In this document: one piece after another, positions 33,610 to 48,200 of the stretch
Position numbering within the stretch: the first letter of the stretch is position 1
Layout of the letters: the number at the start of each line of letters is the position of its first letter
NCBI GenBank assembly: GCA_963680875.1
Contig: OY804590.1
Coordinates: 25,172,640-25,236,639 of the forward strand
Source: Bathymodiolus brooksi
Lineage: Eukaryota; Mollusca; Bivalvia; Mytilida; Modiolidae
DNA length: 64,000 nt
Reading direction: 5' to 3'
Program-made: the position numbers and the translations under genes
The notes under the pieces: generated by a model
What the model saw: the letters and a program-made list of their open reading frames with translations, nothing else
What the model was told of the DNA's origin: nothing
The model's database searches: none

Positions 33610-34080
33610 CACGGCTTGATTTACAGAAGTAAGCTAAGTAATGATACAGAGTCACGGCTTGATATGCCGAAGCAAGTTAGGTAAATTGATATAGAGTCAC
33701 GGCTAGGCTTACATAAGTAAGCTAAGTAATGATACTGAGTCACGGCTTGATATACCGAAGTACATTGTAAGTTAAATAATGACACAGAGTCACGGCTTGA
33801 TATACCGAAGTAAGCTACGTAATGATACAGAGTAACGGCTTGATATACAAAAATAAGCTAAGTAATGATACAGAGTAACGGCTTGATTTACAGAAATAAG
33901 TTAAGTAATGACACAGAGTCACGGCTTGCTTTACCAAAATAAAATAAGTAATGATACAGAGTCACGGATAGGTTTACCGAAGTAAGTTCAGTAATGACAC
34001 AGAGTCAATGCTTGATTTCCCGAAGTAAGTTAAGTAATAATACAGAGTCACGACTTGACTTACAGCAGTAAGTTAAATGT
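33610..34080. repeat. Minisatellite, about 43-bp units, intron 5
   Basis: About eleven units with GATACAGAGTCACGGCTTGA and CCGAAGTAAGTTAAGTAATG. A related, more diverged stretch lies at 34605-34860. Between them (34081-34604) I see no gene. Confidence 0.85.
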
Positions 34081-34604
34081 ACGAGTATAATGTCATTGAT
34101 TTTGGTGATGTTTTATGGGTTTTTTTCAAGGAGTACATTAAAAACATAAATTAACACTAATTATCGATTTTTAAAGTAAAAGTCTATCCATTTAGTTTTA
34201 TTTTCATGAAAGCACATCTCAAACACCCTAAGGTGACATTTTACTATGCATGCGCAAAGCCTGTTGTTGCTGAAAAAAATGTCTCTCGACGCCGTCATGC
34301 GATAATTTTAACTGCATGATTCTGCTAGAAAAAGAAACTAGAAAGAAGTTTTGGCGAATGATAATAAAACAAGAACTATCATAGGTCACCAACATGGCCG
34401 TTGAATGGAATTGAAGGAAGCGTTGAGAGTTTAAACTCATGCTGTAGTGCCATTGCGCATGTAGTTCGGAAATAGGACATGCATAATTAATGATGCTGCT
34501 GCACACAAAAAAAACACAACGAAACTACACGTTTTCTGGTCGAATCTCACCAAACAACGTTTTATATTCATGTTTTGAAAGTATATATTAACGACATTAT
34601 TCCT

Positions 34605-34860
34605 TTAAGTAATGATACAGAGTCACGGCACTAGACTTACCAAAGAAATTTAAGTCAAGATACAGTCATTGTAATATGTATTAAAGAACATCAAGTAATG
34701 ACAAAGACCGTCAAAGAGTCAAGGCTAGAGTCACAAAGTATACTATGTAATAACACATTGTCACGACAAGACTTACACAAAGTAATTTAAATCAAGATAC
34801 AGTCATTGCAATATTTATTAAAGAACATCAAGTCATGATAAAGAGTCGCAACAAGACTTA
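34605..34860. repeat. Diverged satellite block of the intron 5 minisatellite
   Basis: Units share AAGTAATGATACAGAGTCAC with 33610-34080 but are longer (about 60-110 bp) and contain TATTAAAGAACATCAAGT twice. Confidence 0.6.
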
Positions 34861-35284
34861 CTAAACATAATAAAGGCCTACGCTATGTGCATCCTGAAAC
34901 GACCGCAGCAATTTGACAAACTCTTCCTCCTACACGAGTTTTACTGCAATCAATCAAGTTTTACTCAAAAACCATGTGTGATAGAGGAAACCATTGTTCC
35001 AATCAATTCAAAGTAAAGAAAAACACACAAAAAACAGATGAAAGGTAAAGAGAATGGTATATATCCTCCAGATATGCACATTTCTATATTTGGGTCTCTT
35101 TTAGCCCCTTTTCCATAATGATTAGCTCATTTTCTGGATAACTTTTAATAATTAACCAATTTTTTTTTTATTAATATTCAGAGTTCGTATATATCATATA
35201 TTAATATACATCTAGAAAACAAATGTTGATTTGAAAACTGGATTTCTAAGAATTTTTTTCTGAAGATTTATGTACAATAGACAA

Positions 35285-35775
35285 TAGAAAATATTTCATT
35301 TGGCACAAACGCAATTACAATAATTGGTAAAGGCCCATTGTAATACAATAGCAATAAGGATATGTATATATGCAATATATACTAAATTAACAACATAAAT
35401 AACAATTTTATGACATAACTGCATTAAGATATACTATCTTTTCTAATTTTTAACAAATTTGATAATTTGTTAATTCGCACCAATTTACTGTTAAATAATC
35501 ATTTTGATTTCATTGTATCATTATGGAAGTTTTGAAATTTTTTATAATATAAAGATACTTTTTTAGATAATATTTCTTTCTTTCCTATATTTTTCGCACT
35601 GCCAAAGGAAATGGTTTTCATCTTCAATTTCTAAATCATTGCATATTTTACAAAATCCTTCAGTTCTATTTATTTGAAAATAGCGGCCTTTTTCAATTTC
35701 AAGTTTAGAAGTCAAACGAACTATATTATATATTATATTAATTTGATTCCTAAAATATGAGGGAGAAACCATTAA
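35285..35775 (-). mobile_element. LINE 3'-end fragment with RT C-terminal zinc-finger motif
   Basis: The minus-strand frame near 35563-35772 reads GRYFQINRTEGFCKICN, then EDENHFLWQCEKY, the C-x2-C...H-x4-C motif found after the RT domain in many invertebrate LINEs. The tail down to 35285 includes a region resembling a LINE 3' end (inverse of GACAATAGAAAATATTTCAT). It is a 5'-truncated insertion in intron 5 of the lectin-like gene. Confidence 0.6.
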
Positions 35776-35854
35776 GGGTTGGGAAAAACATTTCCGGAAA
35801 ATACATGATATAATAAAATTGTCGTTTCGAGGATTATCAGATTCGCATAATTAC

Positions 35855-35971
35855 CTCCGACAGGAAATGCATCACCACCAATTGCCGCCATTCCACTGGT
35901 TATCCCTAGTATGACATTGGGGACAATATTAAATGCATCTGTATGTCCAGTAAAAAAATTTCCTGCATTGC
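35855..35971 (-). CDS. Exon 5 of secreted C-type-lectin-like gene
   Basis: The acceptor TTATTCTTGCAG and the donor GTAATT are consistent. The exon encodes residue 177 (split Gly) to 215 plus one base. The peptide (NAGNFFTGHTDAF, NVILGITSGMAAIGG) occupies the place of the WIGL and W-x-DG region of C-type lectin domains, with all tryptophans replaced by Ile, Val, Ala or Gly. No EPN or WND calcium-sugar motif is visible, so calcium-dependent carbohydrate binding of the usual kind is not expected. Confidence 0.85.
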
Positions 35972-36216
35972 CTGCAAGAATAAATATTTATTTTTGTAAA
36001 TAAAAATTGGCATTTTCGTTTCTATCGCTCTTCTAGATACATTAAAAAAAACAATTCGAATAATAAAATGCAAAGCAAAATCTACCAGATCGCCAGGGCG
36101 GTTCCAAAATCTAATCTGAAAATCAAAAAAAAACGGGAAAATCGATACCCTAACAAATGCATGGTCGATCATTCCCATGGCTTAGTACACATTCGTCACT
36201 AAAAAGTAGCGGCGTT

Positions 36217-39200
36217 AAACGGCTTTTATCGGCCCAATCCTTACCTTTCAGTCAAATAGGTTTCTTCTATCGGCCCTAACCTTACCTCTTAGTCAAATAG
36301 GTTTCTTGTATCGGCCCTAACCTTACATATTAGTCAAATAGGTTTCTTTTATCGGCCCTATCCTGACCTCTTAGTCAAATAGGTTTCTTGTATTGGCCCT
36401 AATCTTACCTCTTAGTCAAATAGGTTTCTTTTATCGGCTCTAACTTTACCTCTTAGTCAAATAGGTTTCTTGTATCGGCCCTAACCTTACCTCTTAGTCA
36501 AATACATTTCTTTTATCGGCACTAACCATACCTCTTAGTCAAATAGGTTTCTTTTATCGGCCCTAACCTTACCTCTTAGTCAAATAGGTTTCTTTCATCG
36601 GCCCTAAACTTCCCTCTTAGTCAAATAAGTTTATTTAATCGATTCTAACCTTACCTCTTAGTCAAATAGGTTTCTTTTATCGGCCCTAACCATACCTTTT
36701 AGTCAAATAGGTTTCTTTTATCGGCCCTAACCTTACCTCTTAGTCAAACAGGTTTCATTTATCAGCCCTAACCTTACCTCTTAGTCAAATATGTTACTTT
36801 TCTCAATACATTGAGAAAAGATACTCTTTTATTGGCTCTCACTTTCCCTCTTAGTTAAATATGTTTCTTTTATCGGCCCTAACCTTACCTCTTAGTCAAA
36901 TAGGTTTCTTTTATCGGCCCTACCATTTACTCTTTGTCAAATAGATTTCTTTTATCGACCCTATTTATACCTCTTAGTCAAATAGGTTTTTTTTATCGGC
37001 CCTAACATTACCTCTTAGTCTAATAGGTTTCTTTTATCGGCCCTAACCTTACCTCTTAGTCAAATAGGTTTCTTTACCGGCCCTAACCTTACCTCTTAGT
37101 CAAATGGTTTCTTTTATCGGCCCTAACCTTACCTCTTAGTCAAATATGTTTCTTTTATCGGCCCTAACCTGACGTCTTAGTCAAATAAATTTCTTTTATC
37201 GGTACTAACCTTAACTCTTATTCTATTAGGTTTCTTGTATCGGCCTTAGCCTTACCTCTTAGTCAAATAGGTTTCTTTTATCGGCCCTATCCTGACCTCT
37301 TAGTCAAATAGATTTCTTGTATTGGCCCTAACCTTACCTCTTAGTCAAATAGGTTTCTTTTATCGGCCCTAACCTTACCTCTTAGTCAAAAAGGTTTCTT
37401 TTATCGGCACTAACCTTACCTCTTCATCAAATAGTTTTATTTTATCGGCCCTAACCTTAACTCTAAGTCAAATAGGTTTCTTTTATCGGCCCTAACCTTA
37501 GCTCTTCGTCAAATATGTTTCTTTTATCGGCCCTAAACTTACCTCTTAGTCAAATACATTTCTTTTATCGGCACTAACCATACCTCTTAGTCAAATAGGT
37601 ATCTTTTGTCGACCCTAACCATACCTCTTAGTCAAATATGTTTCTTTTATCGGCCCTAACCATACCTCTTAGTCAAATAGGTTTCTTTTATCTGCCCTAA
37701 TCTTACCTCTTAGTCAAATAGGTTTCATATATCGGCTATAAGCTTAACTCTTAGTCAAATAGGTTTCTTTTAGCGACTCTAACCTTACCTATTAGTCAAA
37801 TATGTTTCTTTTATCGGCCCTAACCTCACCTCTTAGTCAAATAGGTTTCTTTCATCGACTCTAACCTTACCTCTTAGTCAAATATGTTTCTTTTAATCGC
37901 CCTAACCTTACCTCTAAGTCAAATATGTTTCTTTTATCGGCACTATCCTTACCTCTTAGTCAAATAGGTTTCTTTTATCGGCCCTAACCTTACCTCTTAG
38001 TCAAATAGGTTTCTTTCATCGGCCCTAAGCTTACGTCTTAGTCAAATAAGTTTATTTTATCGGTTCTAACCTTACCTCTTAGTCAAATAGGTTTCTTTTA
38101 TTGGCCCTAACCATACCTCTTAGTCAAATAGGTTTCTTTTATCGGCCCTAACCTTACCTCTTAGTCAAACAGGTTTCATTTATCAGCCCTAAGCTTACCT
38201 CTTAGTCCAATATGTTACTTTTCATAGTACATTGAGAAAAGATACTCTTTTATTGGCCCTCACTTTCCCTCTTAGTCAAATATGTTTCTTTTATCGGCCC
38301 TAACCTTACCTCTTAGTCAAATAGGTTCCTTTTATCGGCCCTAACCTTACCTCTTAGTCAAATAAGTTTCTTTTATCGGCCCTAACATTTACTCTTAGTC
38401 AAATAGATTTCTTTTATCGACCCTAATCATACCTCTTAGTCAAATGGGTTTATTTCATCGGCCCTAACAATACCTCTTAGTCTAATAGGTTTCTTTTATC
38501 GGCCCTAACCTTACCTCTTAGTCAAATAGGTTTCTTTTACCGGCCCTAACCTTACCTCTTAGTCAAATAGGTTTCTTTTATCGGTCCTAACCTTACCTCT
38601 TAGTCAAATAGGTTTCTTTTATCGGCCCTAAACTGACGTCTTAGTCAAATAGATTTCTCTATCGGTACTAACCTTAACTCTTATCCTATTAGGTTTCTTG
38701 TATCGGCCTTAGCCTTACCTCTTAGTCAAATAGGTTTCTTGTATCGGCCTTAACCTGACCTCTTAGTCAAATATGTTGCTTTTATTGGCCCTAACCTTAC
38801 CTCTTATTCAGATATGTTTCTTTTATCGCACCTAACCTTAACTCTTAGTCAAATAGGTTCTTTTATCGGCCCTAACCTTACATCTTAGTCAAATAGGTGT
38901 TTTTATCGACCCTAACCTTACCTCTTAGTCAAATAGGTTTCTTTTATAGGACCTAACTTTACCTCTTAGTCAAAAAGGTTTTGTTTTATCGGCCCTTACC
39001 TTACCTCTTAGTCAAATAGGTTTCTTTTATCGGTCCTAACCTAACTTTGTAGTCAAATAGGTTTCTTTTATAGGCCCTAACCTTACCTCTTATTCAAATA
39101 GGTTTCATTTATCGACCCTAACCTTACCTCTTAGTCAAATAGGCTTCTTGTATCGGGCCTAACCTTACCTCTTAGTCAAATTTATTTCTTTTATCGGCCC

Positions 39201-42200
39201 TAACCTTACCTCTTAGTCAAATAGGTTTCTTTTATCGGACCTAACCTTACCTCTTAGTCAAATAGGTTTCTTTTATTGGCGCTAACCTTACCTCTTAGTC
39301 AAATAGGCTTCTTTTATCGGCCCTAACCTTACCTCTTAGTCAAATTTGTTTCTTTTATCGGACCTAACCTTACGTCTTAGTCAAAAAGGTTTCCTTTATA
39401 GTCCCTAACATTACCTCTTAGTCAAATAGGTTTCTTTTATTGCTCCTAACATTTACTCTAAGTCAAATAGGTTTATTTTATCGGCTCTAATCTTACCTCT
39501 TAGTCAAATAGGTTTCTTTTATTGGCACTAACATTACCTCTTAGTCAAATAGAGTTCTTTTATCGGCCCTATTCTTACCTCTTAGTCAAATAGCAGTCTT
39601 TTACCGGCCCTAACCTTACCTCTTAGTCAAATAGGTTTCTTTTATCGGCCCCAACCTTACCTCTTAGTCAAATAGGTTTCTTTAATAGGCACTAACCTCA
39701 CCTCTTTGTCAAATAGGTTTCCTTTATCGGCCCTAACCTTACCCTTTAGTCAAATATGTTTCTTTAATCAGCCCTAACCTCACTTCTTAGTCATATAGGT
39801 TTCTTTTATCGGTCATAGTCAAATAGGTTTCTTTCATCGAACATAACCTTTCCTCCAAATCAAATAGGTTTCTTTTATCGTCCCTAACCTTTCCTCTTTG
39901 TCAAATAGGTTTCTTGTATCGGCCCTAACTTTACCTCTTAGTCAAATAGGTTTCTTTTATCGACACTAGCCATACCTCTTAGTCAAATAGGTATCTTTTG
40001 TCGACCCTAACCATACCTCTTAGTCAAATATGTTTCTTTTATCGGCCCTAACCATACCTCTTAGTCAAATAGGTTTCTTTTATCTGCCCTAATCTTACCT
40101 CTTAGTCAAATAGGTTTCATATATCGGCCATAAGCTTAACTCTTAGTCAAATAGGTTTCTTTTATCGACTCTAACCTTACTTATTAGTCAATTATGTTTC
40201 TTTTATCGGCCCTAACCATACCTCTTAGTCAAATATGTTTCTTTTATCGGCCCTAACCTTACCTCTTAGTCAAATAGGTTTCATTTATCGACCCTAACCT
40301 TACCTCTTAGTCAAATAGGTTTCTTTTATTGGCGCTAACCTTACTTCTTAGTCATATAGGTTTCTTTTATCGGTCATAGTCAAATAGGTTTCTTTCATCG
40401 AACCTAACCTTTCCTCCAAGTCAAATAGGTTTCTTTTATTGGCCCTAGCCTTACCTCTTTCTCAAATAGGTTTCTTGTATCGGCCCTAACTTTACCTCTT
40501 AGTCAAATAGGTTTCTTTTATCGGCCCTAACCTTACCTCTTAGTCAAATAGGTTTCTTTCATCGGCCCTAAGCTTACGTCTTAGTCAAATAAGTTTATTT
40601 TATCGGTTCTAACCTTACCTCTTAGTCAAATAGGTTTTTTTTATCGGCCCTAACCATACCTCTTAGTCAAATAGGTTTCTTTTATCGGCCCTAACCTTAC
40701 CTCTTAGTCAAACAGGTTTCATTTATCATCCCTAAGCTTACCTCTTAGTCCAATATGTTACTTTTCATAATACATTGAGAAAAGATACTCTTTTATTGGC
40801 CCTCACTTTCCCTCTTAGTCAAATAGGTTCCTGTTATCGGCCCTAACCTTACCTCTTAGTCAAATAAGTTTCTTTTATCGGCCCTAACATTTACTCTTAG
40901 TCAAATATATTTCTTGTATCGACCCTAACCATACCTCTTAGTCAAATATGTTTCTTTTATCGGCCCTAACCATACCTCTTAGTCAAATAGGTTTCTTTTA
41001 TCTGCCCTAATCTTACCTCTTAGTCAAATAGGTTTCATATATCGGCCATAAGCTTAACTCTTAGTCAAATAGGTTTCTTTTATCGACTCTAACCTTACCT
41101 ATTAGTCAAATATGTTTCTTTTATCGGCCCTAACCATACCTCTTAGTCAAATAGGTTTCTTTTATCGGCCCTAACCTTACCTCTTAGTCAAACAGGTTTC
41201 ATTTATCAGCCCTAAGCTTACCTCTTGGTCCAATATGTTACTTTTCATAATACATTGAGAAAAGATACTATTTTATTGGCCCTCACTTTCCCTCTTAGTC
41301 AAATATGTTTCTTTTATCGGCCCTAACCTTACCTCTTAGTCAAATAGGTTCCTGTTATCGGCCCTAACCTTACCTCTTAGTCAAATAAGTTTATTTTATC
41401 GGCCCTACCATTTACTCTTAGTCAAATAGATTTTTTTTATCGACCCTAATCATACCTCTTAGTCAAATGGGTTTCTTTTATCGGCCCTAACAATACCTCT
41501 TAGTCTAACAGGTTTCTTTTATCGGCCCTAACCTTACCTCTTAGTCAAATAGGTTTCTTTTACCGGCCCTAACCTTACCTCTTAGTCAAATAGGTTTCTT
41601 TTATCGGCCCTAACCTTACCTCTTAGTCAAATAGGTTTCTTTTATCGGCCCTAAACTGACGTCTTAGTCAAATAGATTTCCTTTATCGGTACTAACCTTA
41701 ACTCTTATTCTATTAGTTTTCTTGTATCGGCCTTAGCCTTACCTCTTAGTCAAATAGGTTTCTTGTATTGGCCTTAACCTGACCTCTTAGTCAAATATGT
41801 TGCTTTTATTGGCCCTAACCTTACCTCTTACTCAGATAGGTTTCCTTTATCGGACCTAACCTTACCTCTTAGTCATATAGGTTCTTTTATCGGCCCTAAC
41901 TTTACATCTTAGTCAAATAGGTGTTTTTATCGGCCCTAACCTTACCTCTTAGTCAAATAGGTTTCTTTTATAGGCCCTAACCTTACCTCTTATTCAAATA
42001 GGTTTCATTTATCGACCCTAACCTTACCTCTTAGTCAAATAGGCTTCTTGTATCGGGCCTAACCTTACCTCTTAGTCAAATTTATTTCTTTTATCGGCCC
42101 TAACCTTACCTCTTAGTCAAATAGGTTTCTTTTATCGGACCTAACCTTACCTCTTAGTCAAATAGGTTTCTTTTATTGGCGCTAACCTTACCTCTTAGTC

Positions 42201-45200
42201 AAATAGGCTTCTTTTATCGGCCCTAACCTTACCTCTTAGTCAAATTTGTTTCTTTTATCGGACCTAACCTTACGTCTTAGTCAAAAAGGTTTCCTTTATA
42301 GTCCCTAACATTACCTCTTAGTCAAATAGGTTTCTTTTATTGCTCCTAACATTTACTCTAAGTCAAATAGGTTTATTTTATCGGCTCTAATCTTACCTCT
42401 TAGTCAAATAGGTTTCTTTTATTGGCACTAACATTACCTCTTAGTCAAATAGAGTTCTTTTATCGGCCCTATTCTTACCTCTTAGTCAAATAGCAGTCTT
42501 TTACCGGCCCTAACCTTACCTCTTAGTCAAATAGGTTTCTTTTATCGGCCCCAACCTTACCTCTTAGTCAAATAGGTTTCTTTAATAGGCACTAACCTCA
42601 CCTCTTTGTCAAATAGGTTTCCTTTATCGGCCCTAACCTTACCCTTTAGTCAAATATGTTTCTTTAATCAGCCCTAACCTCACTTCTTAGTCATATAGGT
42701 TTCTTTTATCGGTCATAGTCAAATAGGTTTCTTTCATCGAACATAACCTTTCCTCCAAATCAAATAGGTTTCTTTTATCGTCCCTAACCTTTCCTCTTTG
42801 TCAAATAGGTTTCTTGTATCGGCCCTAACTTTACCTCTTAGTCAAATAGGTTTCTTTTATCGACACTAGCCATACCTCTTAGTCAAATAGGTATCTTTTG
42901 TCGACCCTAACCATACCTCTTAGTCAAATATGTTTCTTTTATCGGCCCTAACCATACCTCTTAGTCAAATAGGTTTCTTTTATCTGCCCTAATCTTACCT
43001 CTTAGTCAAATAGGTTTCATATATCGGCCATAAGCTTAACTCTAAGTCAAATAGGTTTCTTTTATCGACTCTAACCTTACTTATTAGTCAATTATGTTTC
43101 TTTTATCGGCCCTAACCATACCTCTTAGTCAAATATGTTTCTTTTATCGGCCCTAACCTTACCTCTTAGTCAAATAGGTTTCATTTATCGACCCTAACCT
43201 TACCTCTTAGTCAAATAGGTTTCTTTTATTGGCGCTAACCTTACTTCTTAGTCATATAGGTTTCTTTTATCGGTCATAGTCAAATAGGTTTCTTTCATCG
43301 AACCTAACCTTTCCTCCAAGTCAAATAGGTTTCTTTTATTGGCCCTAGCCTTACCTCTTTCTCAAATAGGTTTCTTGTATCGGCCCTAACTTTACCTCTT
43401 AGTCAAATAGGTTTCTTTTATCGGCCCTAACCTTACCTCTTAGTCAAATAGGTTTCTTTCATCGGCCCTAAGCTTACGTCTTAGTCAAATAAGTTTATTT
43501 TATCGGTTCTAACCTTACCTCTTAGTCAAATAGGTTTTTTTTATCGGCCCTAACCATACCTCTTAGTCAAATAGGTTTCTTTTATCGGCCCTAACCTTAC
43601 CTCTTAGTCAAACAGGTTTCATTTATCATCCCTAAGCTTACCTCTTAGTCCAATATGTTACTTTTCATAATACATTGAGAAAAGATACTCTTTTATTGGC
43701 CCTCACTTTCCCTCTTAGTCAAATAGGTTCCTGTTATCGGCCCTAACCTTACCTCTTAGTCAAATAAGTTTCTTTTATCGGCCCTAACATTTACTCTTAG
43801 TCAAATATATTTCTTGTATCGACCCTAACCATACCTCTTAGTCAAATATGTTTCTTTTATCGGCCCTAACCATACCTCTTAGTCAAATAGGTTTCTTTTA
43901 TCTGCCCTAATCTTACCTCTTAGTCAAATAGGTTTCATATATCGGCCATAAGCTTAACTCTTAGTCAAATAGGTTTCTTTTATCGACTCTAACCTTACCT
44001 ATTAGTCAAATATGTTTCTTTTATCGGCCCTAACCATACCTCTTAGTCAAATAGGTTTCTTTTATCGGCCCTAACCTTACCTCTTAGTCAAACAGGTTTC
44101 ATTTATCAGCCCTAAGCTTACCTCTTGGTCCAATATGTTACTTTTCATAATACATTGAGAAAAGATACTATTTTATTGGCCCTCACTTTCCCTCTTAGTC
44201 AAATATGTTTCTTTTATCGGCCCTAACCTTACCTCTTAGTCAAATAGGTTCCTGTTATCGGCCCTAACCTTACCTCTTAGTCAAATAAGTTTATTTTATC
44301 GGCCCTACCATTTACTCTTAGTCAAATAGATTTTTTTTATCGACCCTAATCATACCTCTTAGTCAAATGGGTTTCTTTTATCGGCCCTAACAATACCTCT
44401 TAGTCTAACAGGTTTCTTTTATCGGCCCTAACCTTACCTCTTAGTCAAATAGGTTTCTTTTACCGGCCCTAACCTTACCTCTTAGTCAAATAGGTTTCTT
44501 TTATCGGCCCTAACCTTACCTCTTAGTCAAATAGGTTTCTTTTATCGGCCCTAAACTGACGTCTTAGTCAAATAGATTTCCTTTATCGGTACTAACCTTA
44601 ACTCTTATTCTATTAGTTTTCTTGTATCGGCCTTAGCCTTACCTCTTAGTCAAATAGGTTTCTTGTATTGGCCTTAACCTGACCTCTTAGTCAAATATGT
44701 TGCTTTTATTGGCCCTAACCTTACCTCTTACTCAGATAGGTTTCCTTTATCGGACCTAACCTTACCTCTTAGTCATATAGGTTCTTTTATCGGCCCTAAC
44801 TTTACATCTTAGTCAAATAGGTGTTTTTATCGGCCCTAACCTTACCTCTTAGTCAAATAGGTTTCTTTTATAGGACCTAACTTTACCTCTTAGTCAAAAA
44901 GGTTTGGTTTTAGCGGCCCTTACCTTACCTCTTAGTCAAATAGGTTTCTTTTATCGGTCCTAACCTTACTTCGCAGTCAAATAGGTTTCTTTTATAGGCC
45001 CTAACTTTACCTCTTATTCAAATAGGTTTCATTTATCGACCCTAACCTTATCTCTTAGACAAATAGGCTTCTTGTATCGGGCCTAACCTTACCTCTTAGT
45101 CAAATTTATATCTTTTATCGGCCCTAACCTTACCTCTTAGTCAAATAGGTTTCTTTTATCGGACCTAACCTTACCTCTTAGTCAAATAGGTTTCTTTTAT

Positions 45201-48200
45201 TGGCGCTAACCTTACCTCTTAGTCAAATAGGCTTCTTTTATCGGCTCTAACCTTACCTCTTAGTCAAATATGTTTCTTTTATCGGCCGTAACCTTACGTC
45301 TTAGTCAAATAGGTTTCTTTTATAGTCCCTAACATTACCTCTTTGTCAAATAGGTTTCTTTTATTGCTCCTAACATTTACTCTTAGTCAAATGGGTTTAT
45401 TTTATCGGCCCTAATCTTACCTCTTAGTCAAATAGGTTTCTTTTATTGGCCCTAACATTACCTCTTAGTCAAATAGAGTTCTTTTATCGACCCTATTCTT
45501 ACTTCTTAGTCAAATAGGAGTCTTTTACCGCTCTAACCTTATCTCTTAGTCAAATAGGTTTCTTTTATCGGCCCCAACCTTACCTCTTAGTCAAATAGGT
45601 TTCTTTAATAGGCACTAACCTCATCTCTTTGTCAAATAGGTTTCCTTTATCGGCCCTAACCTTACCCTTTAGTCAAATATGTTTCTTTAATCAGCCCTAA
45701 CCTCACTTCTTAGTCATATAGGTTTCTTTTATCGGTCATAGTCAAATAGGTTTCTTTCATCGAACCTAACCTTTCCTCCTAGTCAAATAGTTTTCTTTTA
45801 TCGTCCCTAACCTTTCCTCTTTGTCAAATAGGTTTCTTGTATCGGCCCTAACTTTACCTCTTAGTCAAATAGGTTTCTTTTATCGTCCCCAACCTTACCT
45901 CTTCGTCAAATATGTTTATTTTTATCGGTCCTAACCTTACCTCTTAGTCAAATAGGTTTCTTTTATAGGCTCTAACATTACCTCTTAGTCAAATAGGTTT
46001 CTTTTATTGGCCCTAGCCTTTCATCTTTCTCAAATAGGTTTCTTGTATGGCCCTAACTTTACCTCTTAGTCAAATAGGTTTCTTTTATCGGCCCCAACCT
46101 TACCTCTTCGTCAAATATGTTTATTTTTATCGGTCCTAACCTTACCTCTTAGTCAAATAGGTTTCTTTTATCGCCCCTAACCTTATCTCTTAATCAAATA
46201 TGTTGCTTTTATAGGCCTTAACCTTACCTCTTAGTCAAATAGGGTTCATTTATTGCACATAACCTTACCTCTTAGTCAAATAGATTTCAATTATCGGCCC
46301 TAACCTTACCTCTTAGTCAAATAGGTTTCTTTTTTCGGTCTTAACCTTACTTCGTAGTCAAATAGGTTTCTTTTATAGGCCCTAACCTTACCTCTTATTT
46401 AAATAGGTTTCTTTTATGGACCCTAACCTTACCTCTTAGTCAAATAGGCTTCTTGTATCGGGCCTAACCTTACCTCTTAGTCAAATAGTTTTCTTGTATC
46501 GGCCCTAACATTACCTCTTAGTTAAATAGGTTTCTTTTATCAGCCCTAATCTTACCTCTTAGTCAAATATGTTTCTTTTATCGGCTCTAACATTACCTCT
46601 TGGTCAAATATCTTTCTTTTATCGGCCCTACCCTTACTTCTTAGTCAAATAGGTTTATTTTATATGTCCTAACCATACCTCTTAATCAAATAGATTTCTT
46701 TTATCGGCCCTAACCTCACCACTTTGTCAAATAGATTTATTTTATCGACTCTAACCTTACCGCTTAGTCAAATAGGTTTCTTTTATCGGCCCTAGCATTA
46801 CCTCTTAGACAAATAAGTTTTTTGTATCGCCCCTAACCTTACCTCTTAGTCAAACAAGTTTCCTTTATCGGCCCTAACATTATCTCTTAGTCCAATTGGT
46901 TTCTTTTATCGGCGCCAACCTTTCCTGTTGGTCAAATAGGTTTCTTGAATCGGCCCTAACCTTACCTCTTAGTCAAATAGGTTTCTTTTATCGGCCCTAA
47001 CCTTACCTTTTAGTCAAATAGGTTTATTTTATCGGTCCTAACCATACCTCTTAATCAAATAGGTTTCTTTTATTGGCCCTAACCTCACCACATAGTCAAA
47101 TAGATTTATTTTATCGACTCTAACCTTACCGCTTAGTCAAATAGGTTTCTTTTATCGGCCCTAGCCTTACCTCTTAAGCAAATAAGTTTTTTGTATCGCC
47201 CCTAACCTTACCTCTTAGTCAAACAGGTTTCCTTTATCGGCCCTAACCTTATCTCTTAGTCCAATAGGTTTATTTTATTGTCGCTAACCTTTCTTCTTAG
47301 TCAAATAGGTTTCTTTTATCGGCCCTAACCCTTCCTCTTAGTCAAATAGGTTTCTTGTATCTTGCCCTAAATTTACCTCTTAGTCGAATAAGTTTCTTTT
47401 ATCGGCCCTAACCTTACCTATTTGTCAAATAGGTTTATTTTTATCGGTTTTAACCTTACATCTTAATCAAATAGGTTTCTGTTATCGGCCCTAACCTTAC
47501 CTCTTAGTCAAATAGATTTCTTTTATCGGACCTAACCTTTCCTCTTAGTCAAATAGGTTTCATTTATCGGCCCTAACCTTTCCTCTTAGTCAAATAGGTT
47601 TCTTGTATCGGCCCAACTTTACCTCTTAGTCAAACAGGTTTCTTTTATCGGGCCTAACCTTACCCCTTAGTCAAATAGGTTTCTTTTATCGCCCCTAACC
47701 TTATCTCTTAGTGAAATAGGTTTCTTTTATCGGCCTTAACCTTACCTCTTGGTCAAATAGGTTTCTTTTATTGGCCCTATCCTTACCTCTTCGTCAAATA
47801 GGTTTCTTTTATCAACCCTAACCTTAACTCTGAGTCAAATATGTTTCTTTTCTTAAAACTTAGTCAAATATGTTTCTTTTATCGGCACTAACCTTACCTC
47901 TTAGTCACAAAGGTTTCTTTTATTGGTCCTAACCTTACCTCTTAGTCAAATAGGTTTCTTTCATAGTCCCTGACCTCACCTCTTAGTCAAATAGGTTTCT
48001 TTTATTGGCCTTAACCTTACCTCTTTGTCCAATAGGTTTCTTTTATCGGCCCTAACTTTACTTCTTAGTCAAATAGGTTTCTTGTATCGGACCTAACCTT
48101 TCCTCTTAGTCAAATATGTTTCATTTATCGGTCCTAACCTTTCCTCTTAGTCAAATAGGTTTCTTGTATCGGCCTAACTTTACCTCTTAGTCAAACAGGT

